A DNA stretch of 64,000 nucleotides, taken from contig CALNXK010000002.1 of NCBI GenBank assembly GCA_942486035.1, positions 5,397,001-5,461,000 on the forward strand, in the 5' to 3' direction. The DNA comes from Porites lobata (Eukaryota > Cnidaria > Anthozoa > Scleractinia > Poritidae). The notes below the pieces were generated by a model, which did not search any database, was not told the origin of the DNA, and worked only from the letters and a program-made list of their open reading frames with translations. How positions within the stretch are numbered: position 1 is the stretch's first letter; each line of letters opens with the position of its first letter. This document shows positions 1-11,392 of this stretch, in pieces. The position numbers and the translations under genes are program-made.

Positions 1-592
1 AATTACAAATCTGTCCTATTGGCTCATCATGGCGAGACATTTGATCAGACTGGCTGGATTTCTTGCCTTCATCGCACATTCCTTTCTCACAAATCACCCG
101 AACAGAAGATGCACCTTCCAAAAGTTGAATATCCTTTCGCCTTTTGATTGCTATTCTAGGCCCCTCTGATTCATCCTCATCGCTGGATGAGCTACCAGAA
201 GTACCATCAGGTTGATTGCATGCATCGTCAATCAACATATCCCACAAAACAGATTCAATGTAATAATTTGTGCCTCCTGCCATTATAGGAATTTTCCCTC
301 TCTTCCTGATGTCATCAATCAACGGTATGGCCATGTTTCTGAATTCTACAACTGAAAATTCCTTCGGCGCCGACACGAAATCGATCAAGTGGTGAGGACA
401 CTCCAAAAGTTCTTCAGTGCTAACTTTGTTTGTTAAAATGTCTAGACCCTTGTAAACTTGCATGGAGTCGGCGCTAAGGATTTCACCACCGAATCTTTTC
501 CCAATTTCGATCGCCAATTTCGATTTTCCTGTTCCCGTAGAGCCCAGAATTACCACAACGGGCAAGCGAAGATTGCCGATTCTTGCCGCCAT
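1..592 (-). CDS. TRIT1: tRNA dimethylallyltransferase (isopentenyltransferase), 5' part, runs off left edge
   Basis: The enzyme of this family transfers a dimethylallyl group to A37 of tRNAs (i6A37), in cytosol and mitochondria. The minus-strand frame is open from the ATG at 592-590 to the left edge, about 197 codons. The start MAARIGNLRL leads straight into a Walker A P-loop GSTGTGKS at residues 17-24. It is followed by the family signature SADSMQVYKGLDI (near residues 38-50) and AGGTNYY, both typical of MiaA/TRIT1. After about residue 130 there is a Ser/Asp/Glu-rich low-complexity insert (SGSSSSDEDESEG) that I do not recall from vertebrate forms. No intron is needed in the part seen. The start is chosen because the frame, P-loop distance and context (GCCAAGATGG) fit. 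Only the N-terminal half is present; the tRNA-binding and zinc-finger parts would lie to the left of the window. No long mitochondrial presequence is apparent. Confidence 0.93.
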   Translation of the reverse strand, partial: MAARIGNLRLPVVVILGSTGTGKSKLAIEIGKRFGGEILSADSMQVYKGLDILTNKVSTEELLECPHHLIDFVSAPKEFSVVEFRNMAIPLIDDIRKRGKIPIMAGGTNYYIESVLWDMLIDDACNQPDGTSGSSSSDEDESEGPRIAIKRRKDIQLLEGASSVRVICEKGMCDEGKKSSQSDQMSRHDEPIGQICN

Positions 593-1009
593 CTTGGCTC
601 ACGTACAGAAGCACAGGTAGCCCACGTTTGTATATCGCAACCAGTGCCAGACTTCTCTCTAAAGTCTCTGAATTGAGTGGTTTGATAGCAACTCAGCAAA
701 CCCTATCATGATTCTGAACTGCATTCGCCCACGAAAGCATTTTCTGATTGGCGCAGTGCAGCACTAGTAGTGTTGATTAAAGAACGAACAAAAATCACTC
801 AAACCAGGTATGTTATGTCTAGTCGCACATAAAATGCTTTGGATTAATATTGTGGTGGTCGTGCTTCAGTGAAGGTTTTATCAGATCTCGCTAGGAGGGT
901 CTGTTCTCAAAATACCATCGGGAATTAGGGGAAAAAACTCCGGCATTCAGGTTACCTTTCTTTCTGAAATTGTAACAGTTAGAACAAAACTGAATACAAA
1001 GTTGGCAAT
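593..1009. other. Upstream region of TRIT1, no feature recognised
   Basis: This should contain the TRIT1 promoter and 5' UTR on the minus strand. I see no TATA box that I would defend and no coding frame. Confidence 0.4.
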
Positions 1010-1022
1010 ACTGCAGAGCGTT

Positions 1023-1143
1023 AAATATATGAAATAAATCACATATGAACTGCGGAAATGAAATGAAAATGAAGAAATGATCGTTGCAGTGAACACAATT
1101 TATGCAATTGCGTAAAGAAGCCTGATTAAAAAACAGGGCTTCA
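1023..1143 (-). repeat. 5'-truncated SINE body with 13-bp target-site duplication
   Basis: Read on the minus strand, this is the body and tail of the SINE seen complete at 44507-44735: a GAAGCC / GGCTTC hairpin, then GATCATTTCTTCATTTTCAT and a tail ending in ATTTCATATAT. The tRNA-like head is missing. The 13-bp sequence ACTGCAGAGCGTT flanks it at 1010-1022 and 1144-1156, which shows an independent retrotransposition event with 5' truncation. Confidence 0.8.
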
Positions 1144-1357
1144 ACTGCAGAGCGTTGATTTATTTGTGGCTAATATTTTGAGTATCAAAAATAGTCTTCC
1201 TCAAGGCTACATTCAGTTTTTAATTAAGACAACGGCGTCTAGCTTTGGCATCTCTACATTAGAGATTCCGCAAGAATGAACCAGTCGATTGTATTTACCC
1301 GTTAAGTGAACCTCTGAATTCAAAGGTTTTTGTAGCATGCAGTTAGGCGACCCTGCC

Positions 1358-1576
1358 TAGACTGCAAGCAGTCCCTCTGTTACTTCAAATGTAATGAGGG
1401 GAGTGCACGCGGGCGAGAAACGCAAGAAACAAGGGCGGCAGCCCTAGAAGAAAAAAGAGGGCTCTTTTTTCGTGACTCTCCTGTCTCGCCCCTTCAGTCA
1501 CGAGCGTTGTCATTTGCATGTCTCGCGCGTTTTGCTCGACAGACTAAGAAAAAAAAAAGAGACTGCTTACTGCTTG
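1358..1576. repeat. MITE-like inverted-repeat element
   Basis: The ends are imperfect inverted repeats: GACTGCAAGCAGTCCCTCT on the left and AGAGACTGCTTACTG on the right. The interior is GC-richer than its surroundings and has no coding frame. Family and exact borders are uncertain. Confidence 0.5.
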
Positions 1577-1699
1577 ATTCTAAAGCGCACGACTCTTGAC
1601 CAGTGCGCGTCGGATTGTATCCTTGATTCTTCATATCACAGTTAATCTCCTACTCAGATTTCTGATGGACAAAATCGCATCCGTCTATGACAGATAAAC

Positions 1700-3315
1700 T
1701 GGAGAGAGCGCCACAAATAACGAGGGGTAGGGCGAAAGATTCGCGCAAGATCTTTGAGAAGCATATCTATGACTCACTTAACACGCACCTTTCCAGGAAT
1801 AACCTGCTGTACGGATTACAGCTGGTTTTTGAAAAAAACCATTCAACTGAAACAGCATTAATTTGACAACAATTACGTATCTGGTCTTGTGTGCGTTGAT
1901 TATAGTAAAGCCTTGACTTGATAAATCACGAACTTCTCACAGCTAAACTGAAAGCATATGATATTGATGATAGTAATCTACGATTATTTGAGAGTTATGA
2001 AAGCAATAAGGTTAGTATAAACGGCTACAGGTGTTCCTTGCTTAATATTACACATGTGGTTGCTCAGAGAAGCATTCTTGGCTTTCTTTTATTTCTTGTT
2101 TTTCATAAATGACCTACCCTCAGAGATACCAAATTTTATAGTAGACATCTTCGCTGATGATACCACCTTTTCATGACCTTTTCGTTTAGTGCACACTGCT
2201 CACTCGGAACAGTGGCACTTCAGACTAATTTACAATAGGACATTGACAGTTTGTGTGATTGGTCTTCACGAAATCGTATGGTTCTTAATACTAATAAGAC
2301 CAAATCATGCTGGCAACTGGAAAACGACAAAAATCACAAATAAATGGGTCTGGTCTGGATCTGCAGGCCGGTGGTGTAGCCATTGAACAAGTCATGCACC
2401 AGAAGCTGCTTGGGGTTACAACTGACGTAGAACTTACCTTCAAAGAACATTTTGATCAACTTTGTGAGAAAATTAGCCCCAAAATTGGCCTTTTAAACAA
2501 GATGCGTACCTACCAACCAATTAGAGAAGGAGAATTGTTCTACAATGCCCTAATTAAACCGACAATAATGTAATGCATGGCGGGTGTGGACTTCTTGCTC
2601 TGAAAATGACCTCAAGAGAATTTTACGACTACAGAAAAGGACTGCGCGATAAATTCTTGGTGTATATTCAAGGACGAGGGCAGTATAAATTTTAAGAAGC
2701 TTAAGTGGTTACCGTTCTATGATGACGCTAAGATAAATAAGTGTGTTCTACTTTAAAAGGCATTGCAAGGCGAATCACCCGATCATGTATATCAAGGATC
2801 TTTTAATTACGAACAAATCACTACACGGTAGAGAGAAGAGACAAGGCCCACATAACTTCGTGTGCCCAAAGTTTTGACACATCACCGAAGCGGGAAGGTC
2901 TTTTAGCGTCAGTAGCGTAAAGTTGTGCGGGAATAGTCTGCCTCGAGTATTAAAAGGAAAAACAGTCTTTCTTCTTTTAAGAATGCTTTGTTAACTTATT
3001 TTAGAGATTCTTTTGCTGACATTGATAATTTTGAGACCTTATTGTAAACAAATCTTGTATTGTTAGGTTAGTTAATTTAGTCGAAGGCCACTGTCTTATC
3101 AGCTTCTTCCCTTATGTGATAACTTATTTTACTGATTCTCATATTGATATTAATAATTTTTAAGCACTAATATTGTATCTATATATCTGTAATTTTTAGG
3201 TTAGTTTAGTTGGAGGGCCACTGGTTTATCAGCTTCTGCTGTCATGTGTTTACCTTCTTTTTAAAAATAAAGTTGATTGATAATTTTTGATTGATTGATT
3301 GATTGATTGGTTGGT
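1700..3315 (+). mobile_element. Decayed CR1/L2-like non-LTR retrotransposon (LINE), 3' part
   Basis: Frame-shifted pieces of a reverse transcriptase can be read on the plus strand. These include a stretch near 1880-2110 with VDYSKA, NHELLTAKLKAYDI, SILGFLLFLVF (normally a GP core) and, past a stop, a remnant of the catalytic YADD/FADDT region near 2150-2165. A later block at 2307-2575 resembles the segment after the RT core (KLLGVTTD, GLLNKMRTYQ). Several stops and frameshifts make it a dead copy. The 3' end runs into a TTGATTGATTGATTGG microsatellite at about 3280-3315; CR1/L2-clade LINEs typically end in short tandem repeats rather than poly(A). The left border is not defined; coding similarity fades before about 1700. 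Confidence 0.75.
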
Positions 3316-3522
3316 TCATCCTTAAGACCCTATTTCTAAAGGAGCCTGTTTGGTTAAATTAATTTTTTTAGCATAACTAGGACTATCCAGTGTACAGTGT
3401 GTATAGTCTAACATATCAGCCATCTCCTCGCCCCGCTCACCACCCCGGAGCGTTCAGACGGTGACCGCTTCCGTTACTAGCCAGAAGCTGTACCATTAGC
3501 TGCTGGCATTGAAAGCAAATTT

Positions 3523-4485
3523 TTAGCGGCTTCCACTTTGTAAAGATGAAGTAAATGCTTCAACTTCCCCTCGTCTTCTACAAAGCTTTCTTTTCACTTC
3601 TCTCTTGATGTCCTCCTTTAATAATGCATAAATAAACGGATTAATAGCTGAGTTCGCTACCATTAACAAACGGGATGATAGAACTGTTCCAGAAGACATG
3701 GGACACGACAGTTTAAAATAACTGCAGAAATGTCGATATGCGGATATCAACCAACACAACACAAAAATCAGCAAAACCAGACCAAAGACCCTGGTTGCCG
3801 ATCTTTCTTGCTTCATTCGTCGTGAATTTAAAGCTCTCGATCTCCCTGCGTTGTGTTCCACACACAGGGCGCGGATTTGCCGAGAATGTTTTCGAGAAAC
3901 TACGAAAATGTGTCCATAGATGAGCAGCATTACGACACACGGAAGGATGTTAAAGCTGACGATTTGGGTTGTTCCATAGATCATCTCTGCTCTCTTTTTC
4001 CGCTCCGCTGATTTTGAGGTAATCCAAGCGAAGGGAATGACTGAAAAGGAAATTGGAATCATCCAAGCCGCGACTATCCACTGAAAAACACGCGAGCTGG
4101 TCATGTTTTGGAAATAGGTCAGCGGTTTTATAACAGAGAGGTAACGGTCAGCAGTCATTGCACACATGTTGCCAATGGAAACGAACAGCAAAAGGTCAAA
4201 GAAGAGGATCATAACCGCGTCGTTGCAATTCGTTAAAAGAGAGCAAGATGTAGAAACGGGAATCACAAATACTCCGACCAAAAGATCAGCGACAGAAAGG
4301 GACAGAATAAACCAGTTAGACGTCGTTTGAAGCCGGTGGCGCGTGGCAATGAGGTAGATCACAGGACCATTTCCCGCCAAAATCGCCAACCCAATTATCC
4401 CTCGTAGAAACCAATACCATATTTCGACTCCATCGTCGAATTTTGGCGTTAGCGCCGTTTTATTGGAAATATTAGCGTTTTCCAT
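3523..4485 (-). CDS. Class A (rhodopsin-like) G protein-coupled receptor, single exon
   Basis: A 320-residue seven-helix receptor encoded without introns, expected in the plasma membrane and coupled to G proteins; the ligand is unknown. Seen in order: a short N-terminus with N-glycosylation sequons, TM1 with GNGPVIYLI, TM2 with LSVADLLVG, TM3 ending in DRYLS (DRY box), TM5 with ILPCVVMLLIYGHIF, TM6 FVLCWLISAYRHF, and TM7 NSAINPFIYAL (NPxxY), followed by a basic helix 8 KEDIKREVKRKLCRRR. Two features are odd. The second extracellular loop has no cysteine, so the usual TM3-ECL2 disulfide cannot form. The CWxP motif of TM6 lacks its proline. The paralogue at 8501-9481 shares both. Vertebrate-style names (amine, adenosine, melanocortin receptor) would be guesses; an orphan anthozoan receptor is the safest call. 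ATG at 4485 is the first in frame. Confidence 0.9.
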   Translation of the reverse strand: MENANISNKTALTPKFDDGVEIWYWFLRGIIGLAILAGNGPVIYLIATRHRLQTTSNWFILSLSVADLLVGVFVIPVSTSCSLLTNCNDAVMILFFDLLLFVSIGNMCAMTADRYLSVIKPLTYFQNMTSSRVFQWIVAAWMIPISFSVIPFAWITSKSAERKKRAEMIYGTTQIVSFNILPCVVMLLIYGHIFVVSRKHSRQIRALCVEHNAGRSRALNSRRMKQERSATRVFGLVLLIFVLCWLISAYRHFCSYFKLSCPMSSGTVLSSRLLMVANSAINPFIYALLKEDIKREVKRKLCRRRGEVEAFTSSLQSGSR

Positions 4486-7440
4486 TTGCGTCTGTCATAG
4501 GAACTTCATTATGCTACTAGATAGAAAAAAAAAGAGTTAAACAGTGTCATCACTTTTTGTTCAGGTCTTAATTCACTCTGTCTTCCCTGTGGTATAGGAT
4601 CTGCAAAGAAAATCAATTAGTTGTGATTGCAGCGATAGGTAGATTTTCCGCGATGGAAAAAAAGGTGTGATCGAATAACACCTACTACGTCTCTTGTCTG
4701 CTGCCTTTTAAGAGGATAAGTAAAACTGACACGTTCCTAATTTGTCAGATTGACATCTTTCCTCATTTAATTAAGCAAGAATGATCATTTTCCTTTTTTC
4801 AGTTACTCAAACTAACTTACGTTAAAATCTTTATTTGATCCTGTGGGGTTAACGCTTTTTTACGTAAGAGACAAACCTAAAAACATCTAGATGTTCTTCT
4901 TATCAAATCCCTGAGCTTCGGCTTTTTAAGCCTTCAAGCGACAGCAGGAAATACGTCTGAATTCGATCGTTGAGATATTTTCTATTGTAGTTGAAGGACT
5001 ATTTGTTTTTTATTCAATTCGAAGTTATTAGAAAACCGGCGTTCTGTTTGACCAGCTGCCAATTTCAGTAAAGAGACAAAAAGCGTAGATTACAAAGATA
5101 GTCATGAGAAGGCGGCTTTTGTGTTTTTGCTGTTAAAAAATAAAAAGGTTAATTTGCTTCCCCAAAGAGAAATAAGAAAAAATAACTGTTTAGTCTTTGA
5201 ACGAAATTATGCACTGCCTTTCTCGGATGAATTTTGCAGTGCAGGCAATGTGAATGTGTAGATGTTTCCTTGCGAATTAACAAAAATGTTGCTTTTATTA
5301 TATGCTTGAGGATTTAATAGATTGAGCTAACATTAGCAATTTTTGTCTTGTTTAACGTGCTTTCCCCACCCAAGAGGCACAAGTTTGGATAGTCATTGCA
5401 CTGCTGAAAACTACCACTTTCGCATAAAATCAGCAACAAACTCTTTCAGCAAGAGATCAATCTTTATAGTTTTGAAAAACCAAAATCTATCCTTTTCTTT
5501 TCCAGCTTTTCCCGGTTTTCTAAGTCAAAAACCAAATAAGCAATCAAGAAAAAGAAACTCGACAGCAGTTGTACTTCATTTTGTGGCAGCAGCACAAGAA
5601 CACGATAACTTAAACGAATACTTTCCGTTACCAAATTTTAGCAACCTAAAAATTTGGCTGAGAAAACAAATGTACATCACCGTTATACAGGTATCGAAAA
5701 ACATTGATCTATGCATTTTTCAACTTGTTAACTTAAAAGGTACCCACCAAAATGGTATAAAGGACATACCAATCAAAAAATAGGGCAGAGGAGAAATACC
5801 ATATTCGTATAGTAGTAGTTACTGGCTTATTGATTTTGGAAAGAGAGTATTACGCGAGGCTTTGTTTTCGCGACAGCGATAGGGGGAAATGAAAAATGTG
5901 TGTCAGTGATGTCGATGCATAAGCTTTACATAAATATGTTATCTTTCATCATATTTATCAAGTTTCTTTTAATTCGAATTTCTTACCATATAGTACTAGT
6001 ATTTGTTTGGGGTGTGCATTTTATTTCGAGGATTTTTATGCGTGTTTAACCATGAAGTGCGAGTAAGGTAGTTTCAGTTCCATACCAGATTGAGGATAAG
6101 GCTGGGCTTCATCAAGCACTTCATTGATCGTATTCAGGAATAAGAATATGCGAAAATTTTGTTGCAAATCTCTTGTACCGTGATTATTGGGCCGCTTGTA
6201 CGCTACATATACCGGGTTATTTTATTTCAAGCAGATTTCTAGCTAATGCAAAGCAAAGAGCGCCAAAACGAGTGATTTTTAGGGTTAATTTATTTTATTT
6301 TTATTTTGGAATAGGGTCAATCAAACACGTCTCCCATAGAGTTTTGTTTACTCACAGACTTACCATATTCAACATTCCAGTTTTTATCAAAACGCATGGA
6401 CTTACCGATAACGTGATGAGTCAGGTCGTAAAAGCTTGTTTTCTAAGAACAGAAAGAACGCTAGTTGATATCCTCGTGTAGTTTTTTTTGTAAATATGAG
6501 AACTCATTTCCCGTGTTTGCGTTCTCCTCAATTTATGTTGGAAGTCGGTGTATGACAGCGTTAAAAACAGCTGACTTTACAATGATATAGCAAATAAGAA
6601 ATTACTTTCTATAGACATTTAATCAAGACCAAACCAATGCTGCTTGGATTTTAGTAATTTTTAAACTTGCAGCATGTTGATGTTCATGCCTTTCATTAAT
6701 TTTCCGTCGCCTACATCCTCTGCTCTGAGTATATCCTTATAAAATTGACATTTAGAAATGTTAAAACTCACAACATAATTAAAATTTGACGTTCAGCCTC
6801 TTATACGCAATTTCTACGGCTTCCCTTGCTTATAGCCCCCAGCGAACAATTAAGGGTGATAAGATTTCTTGTGAGTCTTATTTTAGCGGCGAAATGAAAA
6901 CTACAATGTCAACGGAAACATTACTGATAAAATCTACCCATGTTAAGATCCAGGATAGAAAGATCTTGTTGGGTTGGCTTTCCGCTCCAATTTGGATTTA
7001 ACAAATTCATTTCCAGTATATTTGATACACGAAAACGAGAAACAATTTTTATTCATATATGGAATACGTATTCAAGTACGTGCGAACAGTCAAAGTAGGC
7101 TCGCGCGCTTGGCGCGCGTGAGATTCTTACGCTACGCTAAACCGATTTTGAGAAAAAAAAAACCCGACTGGGGGAGGCTTGTACTTGTAATTGGAAATTG
7201 CCCTCAAATACTAAATAAAACAAAGCAAAAACATATAAATGTTTGTATTTGCCAAAGAACTATCACGCGTGCCAAATGATTGCAGTTAGAAAGTGTCACA
7301 GTTTATTGCTGTTAGCGTAGTTCCCCTTCACTCTTGTCATGGATTTCCTCTGTCCATATAGACAATGTATGCATGGCTGCGCTTTAGAGGGCTACGTCCT
7401 CAAGGCAAGTTTCAGTAAAAACTTTTTGCAGGTACTGACA
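4486..7440. other. Intergenic stretch between the GPCR genes, no gene recognised
   Basis: Upstream of the first GPCR and downstream of the second. AT-rich, with open frames of up to about 146 codons (5343-5783) that show no domain, biased composition or splice context; I treat them as chance. The minus-strand promoter and 5' UTR of the 3523-4485 receptor must lie in its left part. Confidence 0.4.
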
Positions 7441-7441
7441 T

Positions 7442-7606
7442 AAATTTCCTTCCAACTATGTAAGCTAGCCCAATCGATTCCAAGACGCAAATTTCCCTCC
7501 AAGTATAAGCCTAGCCGATTTTGAAACGTAATCCTCCAAAAATAAGCCCCTGACAAACTGCCTTTGAAAAATATAAGCCCCGGGGCTTATTTTCGGAATT
7601 TTACGG
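7442..7606 (-). repeat. Partial copy of the AAGCCCC/GGGGCTTA MITE
   Basis: This is the reverse-strand counterpart of the left part of the element at 21268-21583. Both share the terminal GGGGCTTATTTTCGGAATTTTACGG and the internal stretch around CTTCCAACTAT..AAGCTAGCCCAATCG. It ends at a TA dinucleotide (7607-7608). The other terminus is missing, so it is a truncated copy. Confidence 0.7.
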
Positions 7607-8500
7607 TAGATCATTACATGGCTGCTTATTGACACCAAAAATTACCTTCTCGGTCGTGCTGTGCTCTGCAATTGTGAAATATTTTTCAACACTCAACAGA
7701 AATTTCGTATCTCCGAGAGGCCACGTAATAGGCTTTATTTAATCTTAGCGCTTTGTTGTCTCTTTGTTCTCGATTTGAAATTGCTAGAGTTCCTTAGCCA
7801 AGAGTCCTTTTGTACCAAAAAATTCAGCCTGAAGCACATACTGGGCGAACCCCACAATCTGGGCGGTACTTTCATGGCAATCCCAAAGCGAACAGATCTG
7901 ACATACGATTGCAACCCCGCCTTTTGATACCGATGCCCTATGCAAGTTCAATCGGTTGGCTGGGAATCAACAAAGCAGTTCTTCCACCGAGGAAATATAA
8001 GTACAAATTCTATGCTTTTCGCTATTTAAGTTTTTGTGGAGCAATTCCAGGGGGACCTAACGTCAATTTTCGGAAAATATCTGTCCGGAAGACGATTTGA
8101 GATATAGAATTTTCGGAACATTTGTTGTAAAATTTCTTGCTTGCCTGCCTCTCCTAAGATTTTCGAACATCTTAAAATGGTATAATTGCCCATTTTTAAC
8201 GCCGAGATTTTTACCCCAAAAAGGTCACCTAGAATTTTCGGGAGCCTTTTTTGCGGCTGAAAATTTCGAAAAGGTAAGTTTTGATCCCTGTAATTTTCGG
8301 ATCACTAGACTTTCAGCTAGGAAATCCGAACAGATGAAAACTTTTTAGGAGATAAAAATATGCCTACATCTACCGTTTAAATGCTAAAATACGTTTAACA
8401 ATGCTATTTTTAAGTGGTTTTGAACTATGTTCTCGTTAGGTGCCCCTGAAATTCTAATACGCATTATATGTGTTCAGAATCTTCCGGTCGAGGTTAATTT
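7607..8500. other. Non-coding stretch with recurring ATTTTCGG motif
   Basis: No gene. Between about 8040 and 8340 the string AATTTTCGG or close variants recurs four times (near 8064, 8107, 8231, 8291), suggesting an old degenerate repeat. The 3' end of the minus-strand GPCR gene lies at its right border. Confidence 0.35.
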
Positions 8501-9481
8501 TCAAGTATAGGAGTCTACAATGACAGGTCTGCGGCCATAGAAAGAGGCATCATTGACGAGGGCATTACGTCTAAAGAGCCTCCTTTTTACTTCCTTTTTT
8601 ATGTCCTCCTTTAGAAAAGCGTAAATAAATGGATTAATAGCCGAATTTAACAACATCAAGAGTCTTGATGCCAACACTGTTCCAGAAGAAATATGACACG
8701 GGAGTTTTAAGTAATCACAGAAATGTCTATACGCCGATAACATCCAACAGAACAAAAAAAATATTACAACCATTCCAAAAACTCTTGTTGCAGACTTTTC
8801 CTGTTTTATTTGTCGCCTAGTCAACATGTCAGAATCCACTCTGTTGAGTTTGACGGTAAACGCACGAATCTGTCTCGCGTGCTTATGAGATATGTGAAAA
8901 ATGTGTCCGTAGGCAAGGAGTATTGTGAGGCAAGGAAGAACGTTGAAGGTGATTATTTGGACAGTTCCATAGATTCTGTTTGCATTTTCCATTTTATTTT
9001 GCGACGATGAAAACATCCACGTGAAGGGAATGAGTGTGAAGACGATTGGTATTAACCAAGCTGCAATTATCCAAAGGCGAACACGCGAGTTGGTCATGTT
9101 CTGCAAATAGGTCAGCGGTCGTACCACAGAGAGGTACCGGTCAGCGGTTATGGCGCACATGTTGGCTATGGAAACGAAAAGTAAAAGGTCAAAGTTCAAC
9201 CTCATAACCGAAATGTTGCAATTCGTCCACAGGGCGCAAGAAGTGGAAACTGGGATCAGAAAAACCCCGACGAAAAGATCAGCCAAAGAAAGGGAGAGAA
9301 CGAACCAGTTAGAAATTGTGTGGAGTCTGTGACACGTGACTATGAGGTAAATTACCGGACCGTTTCCCACCAAAATTATCAGGCCAATTAATCCTCTTAA
9401 AACCCAGTACCATACAGCAACTTCACCAGAGACTCGTGATGCCTTGAATGAAGTCGTGTCATTAAACGTGAAATTTTCCAT
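8501..9481 (-). CDS. Class A (rhodopsin-like) GPCR, paralogue of the 3523-4485 gene
   Basis: A 326-residue intronless receptor, clearly homologous along its length to the gene 4 kb away. Shared strings include GNGPVIYLI, SNWF.LSLS.ADL, LLLFVSI.NMCA.TADRYLSV, MTSSRV/MTNSRV, LLM..NSAINPFIYA and DIK.EVKR. Motifs: TM2 LSLADLFVG, DRYLS at the end of TM3, TM6 FLFCWMLSAYRHF and TM7 NSAINPFIYAFL. Like its paralogue it has no cysteine in ECL2 (MFSSSQNKMENANRIYG) and no TM6 proline. The N-terminus begins MENFTFNDTTSF with two possible N-glycosylation sites. The C-tail after helix 8 diverges between the two, as is usual for young duplicates. Same strand and spacing point to tandem duplication. ATG at 9481. 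Ligand unknown. Confidence 0.9.
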   Translation of the reverse strand: MENFTFNDTTSFKASRVSGEVAVWYWVLRGLIGLIILVGNGPVIYLIVTCHRLHTISNWFVLSLSLADLFVGVFLIPVSTSCALWTNCNISVMRLNFDLLLFVSIANMCAITADRYLSVVRPLTYLQNMTNSRVRLWIIAAWLIPIVFTLIPFTWMFSSSQNKMENANRIYGTVQIITFNVLPCLTILLAYGHIFHISHKHARQIRAFTVKLNRVDSDMLTRRQIKQEKSATRVFGMVVIFFLFCWMLSAYRHFCDYLKLPCHISSGTVLASRLLMLLNSAINPFIYAFLKEDIKKEVKRRLFRRNALVNDASFYGRRPVIVDSYT

Positions 9482-10055
9482 TTATCAGTAGTGTTTGCTG
9501 ATGAAGACGCTTTGAATACTGTAGAGCGAAAGAGAAATCAACAATTAGTCAATAAGAATCGTCCACGCAAATTTTCAGTGGGTGAAAAATAAAAATATAT
9601 ATTGCTTAAAACAGAGAAGAAACGTTGAAATAACACAGCAAGACATGGGAGAATTAAACAACAGAGAGGGAAATTAAAACAGACTGCAATAGCCCACTCC
9701 CGAGTTCCAAAATCCCTCACTTTCAAAATAAGGTCAAGTGCACAACCTTTCTTGTGAAAATGAGTTTTATTTGCATGAGAATGAAAAGTCATTCCCATAT
9801 CAAAGGCTGAGAACCTAACCTCGTTTTGATACAGAGGTGTGAGGGAACTCGGAAATGGCCTGTTAAACTCTTTTCAGTCTTATAAGTCAATAATTTTTAC
9901 AGGTTTTGATTTTTGAATCTTAGATTTCTTAGTGTTATTTTCCTCTTTCGATTTTATTTTTTATTTTTTTAGCTATTTATCAGATAATTGCAGGACCCTT
10001 TTGATAACAATTCTTTTTATTAGAACTGATAGGTTATCCTGTATAAATATTCGCC

Positions 10056-10082
10056 TTATTATTATTATTATTATTATTATTA
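10056..10082. repeat. (ATT)n microsatellite
   Basis: About nine uninterrupted TTA/ATT units. Confidence 0.95.
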
Positions 10083-10450
10083 AAGTGTTTGAAAATTGTT
10101 GAGCGTGTCATTTTTTTCCTTTGTTTGTAACTTAAATTTGAATTATTCTCAGTACCTGAAGTAAAGCAAGAATATTTTCATAACAATAGATATCCCACAA
10201 TTCCTGGCGTTGTATATATTACCACCAATTCTTCCTATTGTGTGCATTTGTCTAATAACATCTCACAGGGGGATCAGCGACCCACCCTCCCAGCCCCCAC
10301 AGGACCCGATTCCCACGTTATGACGCCGTGCCGTGCCTTCAATGCATGTGAATATATCATCGCTGTCCACACCTGTGGAGACCGACCATTTTGACCCCTG
10401 CATATCTCATTGTATATTCGTGTGTATTGTAGGTAGTGAGAATGTGTTAC

Positions 10451-10473
10451 AACAGGAGCCGAGGGCTCCTGTT
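10451..10473. repeat. Perfect 10-bp inverted repeat, 3-nt loop
   Basis: AACAGGAGCC and GGCTCCTGTT flank GAG. It could be a remnant of a foldback element; no U-run follows and no function is inferred. Confidence 0.7.
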
Positions 10474-11392
10474 ACAATAAACAAAGGACGCCTTGACGGG
10501 GAAAGAATTGTCCGCCATTTTTCCTCCTTCCATGTTGCCTTGCGCAACCCTTTTTTCAGTCATTTACCTCGTCTCGCGCGAGTTTCGAGGCAACTCTCTC
10601 GACCACACTCTTCGGTGTAAACCGAAAATACACGTTGTAATTATCACTATCATTATTAAAGGCTCGTAAATACGACTATATTTGTTTTTTGGCCCTTCGG
10701 TGCTCTTTTTAGCCGAGTTTAACGAGGGAAAGTCTGTCTGGGGACAGACGCGTCTGTCTGTCGGTATTATAAAGTGCGTCTGATGAATTAAACGGAAGAT
10801 TAACAAAGTATTCATTTCTAGCTTCCTGGTTCATCGGGAAAAATGCTTCTGGTTGAAAAAGTGAGTTCCTTGAAACTTCGCCCAGTTTAGAGATACCAGA
10901 GGCCTCGCGATTTTCCGCCCGCTGTTTTTGTTGCGTTAATATATTTGTCGATGAACTAAAAATTGTGTTTGGTGTCTCAATTGAGTGAAATTAGCGGCTT
11001 ACCTGATAGTAGCTATGAAAACTCAAAAAGTGCGCCTTGAGTTTTAGTCAGCAACATATTTCAACATATTTCGTCAAAGGATATCGGTTATTATGCCTAA
11101 AACATGTTTATAAATGTTTTGGCTTTGATCTAAGTGTGTCATAAGTACATTAACATACAGAAAAGGTGTTATTTGCTTTCAACAGGAAACACAACTTGAC
11201 GTTCACAGAAATTTATCAATGGCCACTTTTCTTTTTCTATTTGAAACTTCTTGTTTAGTTTTTTGCAACCAACGCAACCAGTCTTCGATAAATACGCGAC
11301 AAGTCAGAATTTTTAAAAAAAATACCATCGCTTACCGAGGAGTCTAGTTAATAGCATTTATTAACCTAGGTGAACTTTTTAATTTGTTTATA

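Larger units (their letters stand above)
9482..11392. other. Intergenic, no gene recognised
   Basis: Holds an (ATT)n microsatellite, a short perfect palindrome and probably the promoter of the 8501-9481 receptor. Open frames of 80-95 codons here show no recognisable protein features. Confidence 0.4.

Noticed and set aside
5343..5783. 146-residue open frame between the GPCR genes
   Set aside because: No domain, low-complexity composition, no splice or homology support.
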